In this document: in pieces, positions 1-8,635 of the stretch
Position numbering within the stretch: position 1 is the stretch's first letter
Layout of the letters: each line of letters opens with the position of its first letter
Origin: Sedimenticola hydrogenitrophicus
GTDB lineage: Bacteria > Pseudomonadota > Gammaproteobacteria > Chromatiales > Chromatiaceae
Assembly (NCBI RefSeq): GCF_025175675.1
Contig: NZ_JANIOA010000010.1
Location: 55,244-119,243 of the forward strand
Length of the DNA: 64,000 nt
Reading direction: 5' to 3'
The notes under the pieces: generated by a model
Told to the model about the DNA's origin: nothing
The model's database searches: none
The model's input: the letters and a program-made list of their open reading frames with translations, nothing else
Program-made: the position numbers and the translations under genes

Positions 1-2
1 CC

Positions 3-230
3 ATTCAGCGCACCTTGCCGCGGATCAGCGACGGGGATCTCCTCTGCATCCATGACACCGGCGCCCACGGCCACGCCATGGGGTTCAACTACAACGGCAA
101 GCCGCGACCCAAGGAGCTGCTGCTGCGTAGCGACGGGACGGTCGAGCTGATCCGCCGGGAGGAGACCCTGGAGGACCTGTTCGCCACGCTTCAATTTGAA
201 CCGGACAATTTTGCACCGGCTTCCTCATAA
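3..230 (+). CDS. lysA: Diaminopimelate decarboxylase, C-terminal end (gene starts before the window)
   Basis: The window opens inside this gene; only about the last 75 codons are present. The translated piece carries GDLLCIHDTGAHGHAMG followed by FNYNGKPRPKELLL, which resembles the C-terminal beta-barrel of PLP-dependent diaminopimelate decarboxylases (fold-type III), where this region helps form the dimer active site. The enzyme decarboxylates meso-diaminopimelate to lysine in the cytoplasm. The reading frame is open from base 3, so the apparent internal TTG at 15 is not the start. It could also be the decarboxylase half of a fused aspartokinase/decarboxylase; the missing upstream part would decide. 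Confidence 0.75.
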   Translation: MQRTLPRISDGDLLCIHDTGAHGHAMGFNYNGKPRPKELLLRSDGTVELIRREETLEDLFATLQFEPDNFAPASS

Positions 231-299
231 CTGTCCCGGTGTTTGAGGATTTTTGCCGCGAATGAACGCGAATCATATTTGAATTGATCGAGAGGGGTT

Positions 300-375
300 G
301 TAGGGTGGATAAGCCCGAAGGGCGCATCCACCAGCAGCTGTTGCCCGGTGGATATGCTTCGCATATCCACCCTAC
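300..375. repeat. Palindromic intergenic repeat, GTAGGGTGGAT family
   Basis: Two hairpin units lie head to head. The first runs from GTAGGGTGGATAAGC to GCATCCACC and the second from GGTGGATATGC to GCATATCCACCCTAC. Relatives with the same GTAGGGTGG core occur near 9730-9764, inside 27090-27350 and near 30586-30615. It fills part of the non-coding space between lysA and uppP. Confidence 0.8.
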
Positions 376-412
376 GGCTTCATCCAGGGTAATTCACTGT
401 CTCGAAGCCATC

Positions 413-577
413 GTAGGGTGGGTTAGCGGCGCAAAAGCTCGATACTTCCAGGCCATGACAACATCCGAGCGCCGCGTAACCCACCGGGTTCCCGATCGGC
501 AAACGGTGGGTTACGGCGCGCGCATGATGCAATGCAAACGGCGATCTCCTGTGCAAGGCGCGCCTAACCCACCCTAC
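413..577. repeat. Palindromic repeat with GTAGGGTGGGTTA ends
   Basis: The element begins GTAGGGTGGGTTAGC and ends GCCTAACCCACCCTAC, with internal copies of the arm (GTAACCCACCG and CGGTGGGTTACGGC). A diverged copy lies at 38453-38645. It sits just past the uppP stop codon and could act as a bidirectional transcription barrier (inference). The 350-bp gap between lysA and uppP otherwise shows nothing. Confidence 0.8.
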
Positions 578-581
578 ACTT

Positions 582-1382
582 TCAAAGCGCGATCCAGATC
601 AGCACGCCGCCCAGCAGTAGTCGGTAGATGACGAACGGCAGCATGCCGATGCGGCCGATCAGGCGCAGGAAAAGTTGGATGCAGAGGTAGGCAGAGACAA
701 AGGAGAGCAGGGCGCCGGATATCATCGCCTGCCAGTCGACCGGTGCCGGGTTGGTCGCCAGTTCGAATGTCACCAGACTGCCGGACATCAGGATGGTCGG
801 GATCGACAGCAGAAAGGAGAAGCGCGCCGCCGCCTCCCGGGTCAGCCCCAGCATCATGCCGGCGGTCATGGTGATGCCCGACCGGGAGGTGCCGGGTATC
901 AGTGCCAGCACCTGAAACAGGCCGATGGTCAGGGCGTCACGCCAGCCGGCCGAGTATTCATCGCGTGCCTGGACACCTTTATGGTCATACCAGAGCAGCA
1001 GCAGGGCAAACAGGATGGTGGTTGCCGCGATCACCCAGATCGAGCGCAGATCGTGTTCCACCAATGAGATAAACAGCTCCCCGGCAATCATGATCGGCAG
1101 GGTCGCCAGGATCAGCAGCCAGACCATGCGCGAGTTCGCCGTTCGGGGTCCGCCGCGGCGCAGGGAACGCAAAAAATCAGCCGCCATATTCAGCAGTTCC
1201 CGGCGGAAGAAGGTGGTTACCGCCAGCAGCGATCCCAGATGCACCGCCACGTCGAACGCCAGCCCCTGATCCTGATAACCGAGCAGCATCGGCGTGAGGA
1301 TGAGATGGGCCGAGCTGGAGATGGGCAGGAACTCGGTCAGTCCCTGGACGATGGCGAGTATGAAGATCTGCAGGCTATCCAT
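582..1382 (-). CDS. uppP: Undecaprenyl-diphosphatase UppP (BacA family)
   Basis: A 266-residue integral membrane protein that dephosphorylates undecaprenyl pyrophosphate to recycle the lipid carrier for peptidoglycan and other cell-wall glycans. Both family signatures are visible: QGLTEFLPISSSAH near residue 14 and PGTSRSGITMTAG near 163, which supply the acidic/polar and Arg/Ser residues of the active site. Several hydrophobic helices follow. Length is typical for the family (about 265-275). The ATG start is the first in the frame and leads directly into the conserved N-terminus. The gene stands alone on the reverse strand. Its substrate is the product of the uppS gene further along the window. 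Confidence 0.95.
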   Translation of the reverse strand: MDSLQIFILAIVQGLTEFLPISSSAHLILTPMLLGYQDQGLAFDVAVHLGSLLAVTTFFRRELLNMAADFLRSLRRGGPRTANSRMVWLLILATLPIMIAGELFISLVEHDLRSIWVIAATTILFALLLLWYDHKGVQARDEYSAGWRDALTIGLFQVLALIPGTSRSGITMTAGMMLGLTREAAARFSFLLSIPTILMSGSLVTFELATNPAPVDWQAMISGALLSFVSAYLCIQLFLRLIGRIGMLPFVIYRLLLGGVLIWIAL

Positions 1383-1866
1383 GGCAGTTGGCGCTTATTG
1401 GCGGATGGATCGGAATGGGTTTGCTCTCCAGCGGTTTCTCGGCCCGACCGGTGCAAGACGCGCTCGTTGATATAGCGAAGTCCGACAGGCTCCTGGATTG
1501 GCGGGTCATCATACCGTTTTGTCGGGACGAATTCATGTGACAATTCAAACATTGCGGCATTGGCCCGAACCGGGTTGCTGATCCTAACAGCCTGTGCATA
1601 AATAACTACTACCTCCTGCGGGTCTTTTCGTCCGCCTTCGGCGTTACGGCAAGAGTTACATAGAACGACCATGCGCACCTTGCCGTGCGACGTGAAGGGA
1701 TTCACTAATGCCGCGGGGGCAGGGATGCCCGGGAGCGGCCTTGAAGGCAAACGCCCTTGAAGTTAAAAGAAAGCCCGGCGCAATAGGTAGCAGTTATTTC
1801 CATCCAGGCCCTGAAGCGGCGCAAAATGCTATAGACTTAGGGGAACATCGATCCAGGGGAGTTTAA
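1383..1866. other. Non-coding spacer between uppP and manC
   Basis: Divergent promoter-bearing region of about 480 bp. No convincing gene is present. It contains a 51-bp repeat (1689-1739) that recurs with one mismatch at 28599-28649. Just before manC lies GGGGAGTTTAA, giving a purine-rich ribosome binding site 5-9 bases upstream of the ATG at 1867. Confidence 0.6.
1689..1739. repeat. 51-bp dispersed repeat, copy 1
   Basis: Begins GACGTGAAGGGATTCACTA and ends GGGAGCGGC. A second copy at 28599-28649 differs by a single base and lies inside a larger MITE-like element, which shows that this sequence moves or converts as a unit. Confidence 0.75.
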
Positions 1867-3285
1867 ATGATACCGGTGATTCTTTCAGGTGGTTCGGGTA
1901 CGCGACTGTGGCCGCTGTCGCGTAGTCAGTATCCCAAGCAGTTCCTGCCGTTGGTGACGAACAACACCATGTTGCAGGAGACCGTTATCCGGCTGGAGGG
2001 TCTGGAGGGGGTCTCCGCCCCCATCGTGGTGTGTAACGAGGACCACCGTTTCATGGTGGCGGAGCAGTTGCGTGAGATGGGTGTGGAGGCACGGGCCATC
2101 CTGCTGGAACCGGTGGGGCGCAATACCGCGCCGGCGGTCGCCCTGGCGGCGCTGGAGGCCGTGGCCTCCGGAACGCCGGATGAGTTGTTGCTGGTGCTGG
2201 CCGCCGATCACGTCATCGTGGATATTCCCGCCTTTCATGGCGCCGTGACCACGGCCGCTGGGGCGGCTGCGGCCGACCGGCTGGTAACCTTCGGCGTGGT
2301 CCCCACCGGACCGGAGACCGGTTACGGCTATATCCGGCGGGGAGCGGCAGGCGACTGGGATGGCAGTTTCGCCGTCGAGCGCTTTGTCGAGAAACCCGAC
2401 CTGGCCACCGCCAGCGCCTACATCGATGCCGGTGACTACTTCTGGAACAGCGGCATGTTCGTGTTCAAGGCGTCGCAATATCTGCAGGCGCTGAAACAAC
2501 ATCATCCGCAGATGCTTGCCGCCTGTAACCAGGCCTATGAAGACAGCAGGCGGTCACCCGATTTTGTGTGCCTGGGCAGGGAGGCGTTTGCCGCCTGCCC
2601 GGCCGATTCCATTGATTATGCGGTCATGGAGAAGACCGATCGCGCAGTGGTGGTGCCCCTGGATGCCGGCTGGAATGACGTGGGCTCCTGGTCGGCGCTG
2701 TGGGAGGTGGCGAGCAAGGATGGCGAGGGCAATTCACTGAAAGGGGATGTGCTGAGTGTCGATACCCACAACTCCTTTATCCAGTCCGAAAATAAACTGG
2801 TGGCCGTGGTCGGGCTGGACGACATGGTGGTGGTGGAGACGGATGATGCGGTGATGGTGTCCCCGAAGGCGCGGGTGCAGGAGGTGAAACAGATTGTCGA
2901 TCTGCTGCGGGTCGCCGGACGCAGTGAGAGCGAGCTGCATCGCAAGGTGTATCGTCCCTGGGGCTATTACGATTCCATCGATATGGGAGAGCGGCACCAG
3001 GCGAAACGGATCGTGGTCAATCCGGGTGCCAAACTGTCGTTGCAGATGCATCACCACCGCGCCGAGCACTGGATTGTGGTCAAGGGCACCGCCAGCGTCA
3101 CCCGGGGAGACGAGGTGATGCTGCTGACCGAGAACCAGTCCACCTATATCCCCATCGGCACCACCCACAGCCTGGAGAACCGGGGGGTCATCCCGCTGGA
3201 GATGGTGGAGGTGCAGACCGGCAGCTATCTGGGCGAGGACGACATCGTCCGCTTCGAGGACCTGTATGGGCGGATGGAATCCTGA
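1867..3285 (+). CDS. manC: Mannose-1-phosphate guanylyltransferase / mannose-6-phosphate isomerase
   Basis: A 472-residue bifunctional enzyme of the ManC/CpsB/XanB/AlgA type. It makes mannose-6-phosphate and GDP-mannose, a precursor for O-antigen, capsule or exopolysaccharide. The N-terminal nucleotidyltransferase signature GGSGTRLWPLSRSQYPKQFL starts at residue 8. The C-terminal cupin half (about 355-470) has RPWGYYDSID and the metal-binding stretch LQMHHHRAEHW expected for the type II isomerase. Length is standard. It stands alone between repeat-rich spacers rather than in a polysaccharide cluster, so which glycan it feeds cannot be told from this window. Confidence 0.93.
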   Translation: MIPVILSGGSGTRLWPLSRSQYPKQFLPLVTNNTMLQETVIRLEGLEGVSAPIVVCNEDHRFMVAEQLREMGVEARAILLEPVGRNTAPAVALAALEAVASGTPDELLLVLAADHVIVDIPAFHGAVTTAAGAAAADRLVTFGVVPTGPETGYGYIRRGAAGDWDGSFAVERFVEKPDLATASAYIDAGDYFWNSGMFVFKASQYLQALKQHHPQMLAACNQAYEDSRRSPDFVCLGREAFAACPADSIDYAVMEKTDRAVVVPLDAGWNDVGSWSALWEVASKDGEGNSLKGDVLSVDTHNSFIQSENKLVAVVGLDDMVVVETDDAVMVSPKARVQEVKQIVDLLRVAGRSESELHRKVYRPWGYYDSIDMGERHQAKRIVVNPGAKLSLQMHHHRAEHWIVVKGTASVTRGDEVMLLTENQSTYIPIGTTHSLENRGVIPLEMVEVQTGSYLGEDDIVRFEDLYGRMES

Positions 3286-3369
3286 ATCGGCTCCCGGTGA
3301 ATCCTCCATGCGTCAGTCGGGCCGACTCGGCCGTACTCGGGAAAATATTAGCCGCGAGGCGTGGTGCAA

Positions 3370-3412
3370 GAGGAGTGGTACAGGGATGTACCGATAACGG
3401 AGCCGAGGATGC
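3370..3412. repeat. 43-bp dispersed repeat (GAGGAGTGGTACAGGGATG)
   Basis: This unit recurs with one mismatch at 9594-9638 after tsf. Both copies continue GTACCGAT.ACGGAGCCGAGGA. It contains the small dyad GGTACAGGGATGTACC. Confidence 0.75.
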
Positions 3413-3480
3413 AATGCACCGTTTACGGACCTAAGGACGGAATGAACGTAAATCCCCGAGGTAATCCTCCGCTCAGCCGG

Positions 3481-3558
3481 AACCACGGATGAACACAGAT
3501 TCACACAGATAGGAGATCAGAATTCTGAATCTGTGTTTATCTGTGTGAATTCGTGGTT
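3481..3558. repeat. Inverted repeat of the AACCACGGAT family
   Basis: The left arm AACCACGGATGAACACAGAT is mirrored by ATCTGTGTGAATTCGTGGTT on the right, giving a 78-bp imperfect hairpin. Larger relatives lie at 23014-23150 and 38723-38858. Confidence 0.75.
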
Positions 3559-3689
3559 CTACAGGGGCTTGGGCGGCTCAGGCTGTTGTGGCGCCTTTGA
3601 GTCGTCCACCCAATAAGCCCCCGGCCTTACCGGTGGTAGTTAACTGAACGCGAATAGGGATAACTTCGCAATACACTTGCACACAGCCT

Positions 3690-3769
3690 GTAGGATGCCG
3701 GTGAGCTTGCGAACCGCATCGTTCGCGGGTCTCCGGATTGATGCGGTTCGTGCCGCACCGGCATCCTAC
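3690..3769. repeat. Palindromic repeat GTAGGATGC...GCATCCTAC, copy 1
   Basis: An 80-bp palindrome starting GTAGGATGCCGGTGAGC and ending GCACCGGCATCCTAC, with inner arms GCGAACCGCATC and GATGCGGTTCGTGC. A close copy lies at 21048-21125 between lpxA and lpxB. Confidence 0.8.
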
Positions 3770-3794
3770 ACTCGGGGCAGCCTGCCGCGAGTCG

Positions 3795-6434
3795 TCAGCT
3801 CAGCCGCTCCTGTATCTCCTTCTCCAGCGCCTCAAACTGCTCCCGGCTGGCGAGCGGCTTGTTCTTTCTGTCGGTGATGAAGAAGGTGTCTTCCGCTTCG
3901 GCGCCGATGGTGGCGATCTTGGCACTGATCAGCTTCAGGTTGCATTTGGCAAAGGCGTAACCGACCTGGGATAGCAGACCGGGGCGATCATCGGTCAACA
4001 GCTTCATGATGGTGCGCTGGTTGCCATAGTCCTGGACAAAGTCGATGCGCGTCGGCGTGGAGAAGTGCTTGAGCCGCCGGGGGATGCGCCGGGAGACCAC
4101 CAGGTTGGCCGACTCCGGGGCGATGAGGGTCGCTCGCAGCAGGTCGCAGATCTCCTCTCTTCTACCGATCTCCTCCACCGGGCTGCCATCCTGTTCCAGT
4201 ACCAGGAAACTGTTCAGCGTGAGGCCGGTATGGGCGGTCTCGATGCGCGCGCTGACGATGTTCAGGCCCAGCTGGTCCAGCAGGCTGGTGGTGATGGCGA
4301 ACAGGTCGTCACGGTCCGCGGCGTAGAGGAAGATTTCGGTACCGCCACGGGTGCTGGATTTGCGCAGCAGCACCAGGGGCAGCTGCGCGGGAGTGCTGGC
4401 GAGAATCATCCGGGTCTGCCAGGCGATCTCCTCCCAGGTGTGGTAGAGGAAGTAATCGATACTGAGGGTCGCCCAATGGGCGATCGCGGTGTCCGGGTTG
4501 ATGCCTTCCGATTTCAGCAGATGCAGTGCCCCGGCCTGCTTGTTCTGCACGATCTCATCCCGCTCCTGGGGATTCTGCAGGCCGCGCAGCAGCGCCTGCT
4601 TGGTGGCGATGTAGAGCTCCCTGAGCAGGGAGTTTTTCCAGCTGTTCCACTTTTTCGGGTCGGTGGCGCGGATGTCCGCCATGGTGAGCAGGTAGAGATA
4701 GTCCAGGTGCACCGGGTTTTTCACCATCTGGGCAAAGTCCCGGATCACGTCCGGATCGCTGATGTCCTTGCGCTGGGCGGTGATGGACATCAGCAGGTGC
4801 TTCTCCACCAGCCAGGAGACCAGGCGGCTGTCATAGTCGCTCAGGCCGTGCAGCTTGCAGAAATCCCAGGCATCCCGGGCGCCCAGTTCCGAGTGGTCGC
4901 CGCCGCGGCCCTTGGCGATGTCGTGGAAGATGGCGGCAATGTAGACCAGCTCCGGTTTCGGCAGTTTCTCCATGATATCGCTGCACAGCGGGAATTCGCC
5001 CCGGTACTGGGGGACCGTCAGGCGCCGCAGGTTTCGCACCACGAACAAGATGTGCTTGTCCACGGTGAACACATGGAACAGGTCGTACTGCATGCGCCCG
5101 ACGATATTGGCAAAGGCAGGAATATAGCGCGCCAGGATGCCATAGCGGTTCATGCGCCGCAGCTCATGGGTGATGCCGACCGGCTGGCGCAGGATCTCCA
5201 TGAACAGGCTGCGGGCGCGGATGTCGGCGCGGAAGTCGTCATTGATCAGGTGCCGGTGGCTGCGGATCAGCCGGATGGTGCTGGCGCGCACACCGTTCAG
5301 TTCCGGGTGCTGCTCCATGACCAGAAACAGCTCCAGCAGCGCCAGCGGGTACTGGGTGAAGATGTCCTGGTGCACCACCTCCAGAAAGCCGCTGCGGGAC
5401 TGGAAGCGGCGATTGATCGGCTTGGGTTCGTCCAGGTGGCATTTCAGCAGGATCACCTCCTGGAACAGCTGCAGCAGCATCTCGTTCATCCGCCGCAGGC
5501 GCAGCGCGGTACGATAATACTGCTGCATGAATTTCTCGACCCCCAGCTCCTGCTTGTCATCCGTGTAGCCGAACTGGCTGGCCAGGGTGCGCTGGTAGTC
5601 GAACAGGATGCGGTCCTCGCGGCGGCCGGTCAGCAGGTGGAGGGCGAAGCGGATGCGCCAGAGATAGTCCTGACAGTCCATCAGGTCCAGGTACTCCTCC
5701 TCGGTCAGGAAGCCGTGCACCACCAGATCGTGCATGGTCTTGGCGCCATAGTGGCGCTTGACCACCCAGCCCACCATCTGGATATCGCGCAGGCCACCCG
5801 GGCTCTCCTTGATATTGGGTTCCAGGTTGCTGATGGTCTCCTCGTAGCGCAGGTAGCGCTGTTTCTGCTCCTCCCACTTGGCGGTGAAAAACCGCGCACT
5901 CGGCCAGATGCGATCCGGACCGGTGGATGTCTGCATCTGCTGGAACAGCGACTCCTGTCCGACCAGCAGCCGTGCCTCCATGATATTGGTGGCGACGGTG
6001 ATATCCTGTTTGGCCTCGCTGATGCACTCGGCAACGGTGCGCACGCTGTGACCCACCTCGAGCCCGATATCCCAGAAGAAGGTGAGCAGCTCGGCGAGCT
6101 TTTCGCCGTGGCGATCGGGATCCCGCTCATCCACCAGGATCATCAGGTCGATATCCGAGCCGGGGTGCAGCTCCATCCTGCCGTAACCGCCCACCGCGAT
6201 CATGGCCGCGTCGGCGTCGGCGGGCATTTTCAGTTTCCACGCCTGGATCAGCAGGTTGTCGATCATCTGGGCGCGCAGCGGCACCAGGGCGGTGATCGGG
6301 TCCCCCTGTTCATAGCGGGCCTTGAGTACCTGGTAGATCTGCTTGATGGCGTCGCGGAAGATGGGCAACGGGTTGGCGGCTCCGTCCAGCCGCCCGGCGA
6401 ACTGGTCTGGGTCGAATCGGGTCTCTGGGGTCAT
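3795..6434 (-). CDS. glnD: [Protein-PII] uridylyltransferase / uridylyl-removing enzyme
   Basis: An 879-residue bifunctional nitrogen sensor. It adds UMP to PII proteins when glutamine is low and removes it when glutamine is high, setting glutamine synthetase activity and NtrC output. The nucleotidyltransferase motif GGYGRMELHPGSDIDLMIL covers residues 82-100 with catalytic acids D94 and D96. An HD domain with FHDIAKGRGGDHSELG is in the middle and carries the removing activity. Two C-terminal ACT domains (from about 700) end with RPGLLSQVGYAFAKCNL and are expected to bind glutamine. Length is normal. It follows map by 14 bp on the same strand, so the two are probably co-transcribed. Confidence 0.96.
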   Translation of the reverse strand: MTPETRFDPDQFAGRLDGAANPLPIFRDAIKQIYQVLKARYEQGDPITALVPLRAQMIDNLLIQAWKLKMPADADAAMIAVGGYGRMELHPGSDIDLMILVDERDPDRHGEKLAELLTFFWDIGLEVGHSVRTVAECISEAKQDITVATNIMEARLLVGQESLFQQMQTSTGPDRIWPSARFFTAKWEEQKQRYLRYEETISNLEPNIKESPGGLRDIQMVGWVVKRHYGAKTMHDLVVHGFLTEEEYLDLMDCQDYLWRIRFALHLLTGRREDRILFDYQRTLASQFGYTDDKQELGVEKFMQQYYRTALRLRRMNEMLLQLFQEVILLKCHLDEPKPINRRFQSRSGFLEVVHQDIFTQYPLALLELFLVMEQHPELNGVRASTIRLIRSHRHLINDDFRADIRARSLFMEILRQPVGITHELRRMNRYGILARYIPAFANIVGRMQYDLFHVFTVDKHILFVVRNLRRLTVPQYRGEFPLCSDIMEKLPKPELVYIAAIFHDIAKGRGGDHSELGARDAWDFCKLHGLSDYDSRLVSWLVEKHLLMSITAQRKDISDPDVIRDFAQMVKNPVHLDYLYLLTMADIRATDPKKWNSWKNSLLRELYIATKQALLRGLQNPQERDEIVQNKQAGALHLLKSEGINPDTAIAHWATLSIDYFLYHTWEEIAWQTRMILASTPAQLPLVLLRKSSTRGGTEIFLYAADRDDLFAITTSLLDQLGLNIVSARIETAHTGLTLNSFLVLEQDGSPVEEIGRREEICDLLRATLIAPESANLVVSRRIPRRLKHFSTPTRIDFVQDYGNQRTIMKLLTDDRPGLLSQVGYAFAKCNLKLISAKIATIGAEAEDTFFITDRKNKPLASREQFEALEKEIQERLS

Positions 6435-6448
6435 GGGCGGGTACCGGG

Positions 6449-7237
6449 TCAGGCGATGGACTGGGCAGGCTGTTCCCGCTCCTCGTCTCTCAGGGTGAGT
6501 ACCTCATATCCCTCCTCGGTGACCAGAATGGTATGCTCCCACTGGGCGGAGAGGCTGCGGTCCTTGGTCACCACGGTCCAGCCGTCCGGGAGCATTTTCA
6601 CCTGGCGTTTGCCGGCATTGATCATGGGTTCAATGGTGAAGCACATACCGGGAACCAGTTTGATCCCGGTCCCGGGAGTCCCGTAGTGCAGGACCTGGGG
6701 GTCTTCGTGGAAGCCGCGGCCGATGCCGTGGCCACAATACTCGTGCACCACCGAATAGTTATGGGATTCGGCGTATTGCTGGATGATATGGCCGATGTCT
6801 CCCAGGTGAGCCCCCGGCTTTACCTGGTTGATGCCGAGCCAGAGCGCCTCGTAGGTCACCTTGGTCAGGCGTCTGGCCAGGACCGAGGACTCGCCGACAA
6901 AGAACATCTTGCTGGTGTCGCCATGAAACCCGTCCTTGATGGTGGTGATGTCGATATTGATGATATCGCCGCTCTTGAGCTTTTTGTTCCCTGGGATGCC
7001 GTGGCAAACCTGGTGATTGACCGAGGTGCAGATGGACTTGGGGAAGCCGCGGTAGTTGAGGGGGGCGGGAATGGCATGCTGTACATTGACGATGTAGTCA
7101 TGGCAGCGCCGGTCCAGCTCCTCCGTGGTGACTCCCGGTTGCACGTAGGGAGCGATCATCTCCAGCACTTCAGCGGCCAGCCGGCCGGATACCCGCATCT
7201 TCTCGATCTCTTCCGGGGTTTTGATGATTACACTCAT
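6449..7237 (-). CDS. map: Methionine aminopeptidase, type I
   Basis: A 262-residue metalloprotease that removes the initiator methionine from new proteins. The five metal ligands of the pita-bread fold can be read in order: the two Asp in INIDITTIKDGFHGDTSK, the His of HGIGRGFHEDP, the Glu of CFTIEPMINAG and the Glu of SAQWEHTILV. No extra N-terminal domain is present, which defines type Ia. The ATG at 7237 gives the usual N-terminus. Placement divergent from rpsB is common in proteobacteria and separates two growth-linked transcription units. Confidence 0.96.
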   Translation of the reverse strand: MSVIIKTPEEIEKMRVSGRLAAEVLEMIAPYVQPGVTTEELDRRCHDYIVNVQHAIPAPLNYRGFPKSICTSVNHQVCHGIPGNKKLKSGDIINIDITTIKDGFHGDTSKMFFVGESSVLARRLTKVTYEALWLGINQVKPGAHLGDIGHIIQQYAESHNYSVVHEYCGHGIGRGFHEDPQVLHYGTPGTGIKLVPGMCFTIEPMINAGKRQVKMLPDGWTVVTKDRSLSAQWEHTILVTEEGYEVLTLRDEEREQPAQSIA

Positions 7238-7419
7238 GTAGATACTTATCCTGTGGTGTCGTGATTGCCCTGCCGTCCGGCCGGTTATCGGGCCTTACGC
7301 TATAGATTGCCATTGTAAAGGTTAATTTCGCCTTATTCACCTCTGCTGGTGCTGGGGTTGAAATGCCCCGTTCTGGCGAGAATGGCGGGGCGCGGAGTCC
7401 CCCGGGACGGCGCTACCGA

Positions 7420-7448
7420 TTGTCGCCTGCCGGCTTCTGTGGTATAAA
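7420..7448 (+). promoter_or_regulatory. Probable sigma-70 promoter for rpsB-tsf
   Basis: A -35 like TTGTCG (7420-7425) and a -10 TATAAA (7443-7448) are separated by exactly 17 bp. A GC-rich stretch follows the -10, as in promoters under stringent control. It lies about 170 bp before rpsB, leaving a long leader. The call rests on motif match and position only. Confidence 0.6.
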
Positions 7449-7470
7449 ACGCGCCCCTGAATCGTGAGAA

Positions 7471-7617
7471 CGCCAATTGGCGAACGGTCAGGGGGTGGTG
7501 GAATCGGTTCCACCGAACAAATACACACACGTACCGACACAGCTGTCGGGGTGCCCGGGAAACCGGGTCGCCAGTTGGGGTATGTGGAGGACTAACCCGT
7601 ACAATTCGGAGCAATAC
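7471..7617 (+). promoter_or_regulatory. Structured 5' leader of rpsB, possible S2 autoregulatory element
   Basis: The leader carries a run of strong dyads: CGCCAATTGGCG (7471-7482), GGTGGAA-TCGG-TTCCACC (7497-7514) and CCGACA-CAGC-TGTCGG (7534-7549). Ribosomal protein S2 in gammaproteobacteria is known to repress its own mRNA through a conserved leader structure. The hairpin density here fits that, but homology to the characterised element was not tested. Confidence 0.45.
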
Positions 7618-8379
7618 ATGAGCAACATCTCGATGCGTCAGATGCTTGAGGCTGGCGTGCACTTCGGTCATCAGACCCGCTACTGGAACCCCAAGATGGG
7701 GGCCTACATCTTCGGTCACCGCAACAAGATCCATATTCTGAATCTTGACAAGACCCTGCCACTGTACAAGGAAGCCATGAATTTCATGGGCTCGCTGGCT
7801 GCAAACGGCGGTAAAATCCTGTTTGTCGGCACCAAGCGCGCCGCCAGTGAAACCATCAAGGAAGAGGCGGCCCGCTGTGGCATGCCCTACGTCAACCACC
7901 GCTGGCTGGGTGGCATGCTGACCAACTTCAAGACCATCAAACAGCGCATCAAACGTCTGAAGGATCTCGAGGCGATGTTTGAAGACGGCACGATTGAGCG
8001 CTTCAACAAGAAGGAGGCCCTTGGCCTGCGCCGCGAGATGGAGAAGCTGGACCGCAGCCTGGGTGGCATCAAGGAGATGACCAGCCTGCCGGACGTGCTG
8101 TTTGTCATCGATACCGGGCACGAGGATATCGCCGTTGCCGAGGCGCGCAAGCTGGGTATCCCCGTGGTCGGCGTGGTGGACACCAATAACAATCCCGATG
8201 ACATCGACTACGTGATCCCCGGAAACGACGACGCTATCCGCGCTATCCAGCTCTATGTGCAGGGTGCGGCGGCAGCCGTCCTGGAGGGGCGTGCCAGCGC
8301 GGCCCATCTCGGTGGCAAAGAGGGCAGTGTCGACGAGTTTGTCGAAGTGCCGGAAGAGAAGGCCAAGGCTGCGGAGTAA
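7618..8379 (+). CDS. rpsB: 30S ribosomal protein S2
   Basis: A 253-residue small-subunit protein. It begins [27 protein letters not shown] and contains the family signature [16 protein letters not shown] and the [15 protein letters not shown] segment. The open frame extends further upstream, but the conserved N-terminus fixes the ATG at 7618, preceded by a GGAG-like site in TTCGGAGCAATAC. S2 binds late at the head-body junction of the 30S subunit and is needed for S1 to join. tsf follows after 256 bp, the classical rpsB-tsf pair. Confidence 0.98.
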   Translation: MSNISMRQMLEAGVHFGHQTRYWNPKMGAYIFGHRNKIHILNLDKTLPLYKEAMNFMGSLAANGGKILFVGTKRAASETIKEEAARCGMPYVNHRWLGGMLTNFKTIKQRIKRLKDLEAMFEDGTIERFNKKEALGLRREMEKLDRSLGGIKEMTSLPDVLFVIDTGHEDIAVAEARKLGIPVVGVVDTNNNPDDIDYVIPGNDDAIRAIQLYVQGAAAAVLEGRASAAHLGGKEGSVDEFVEVPEEKAKAAE

Positions 8380-8441
8380 TCCCTGTCGGCGAATTCCAGC
8401 GGGGAGTCGGGCGGGTGCCTGTGTTAGCGGTACCCGTTCGT

Positions 8442-8463
8442 CGCCCGGCGGATCAGCCGGGCG
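8442..8463 (+). promoter_or_regulatory. Hairpin in the rpsB-tsf spacer
   Basis: A perfect 8-bp stem CGCCCGGC-GGATCA-GCCGGGCG lies in the 256-bp gap between rpsB and tsf. No T-run follows, so it is not a typical intrinsic terminator. It may slow read-through or protect the upstream message from 3' decay (inference). The rest of the gap holds no gene. Confidence 0.45.
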
Positions 8464-8635
8464 TGGATTGGAATATTGAACAGATAGCGGTTACGTCGAT
8501 CGGATGACCGTAACGGCCACCCATCCGGGTAAGCGGTAACAGGTGCCGCGCACCTCGCGCCAGCCACCGACGGCCCGGACCCCAAAACCGCTATCTTCTT
8601 ACACTAGCTTTAAAATAAGCGAGGAATTACGAATC

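Larger units (their letters stand above)
3286..3794. other. Repeat-filled spacer between manC and glnD
   Basis: About 510 bp between two convergent genes, with no convincing gene. It contains three separate repeat units listed individually (3370-3412, 3481-3558, 3690-3769). No classical hairpin-plus-T-run terminator was seen, so the palindromes may serve that role (inference). Confidence 0.6.

Noticed and set aside
1337..1750. Open frame of 137 codons upstream of manC
   Set aside because: Overlaps the start of uppP and the 51-bp repeat; no ribosome site or recognisable sequence.
4065..6686. 873-codon open frame opposite glnD
   Set aside because: Antisense shadow of a GC-rich gene; glnD motifs fix the real strand.
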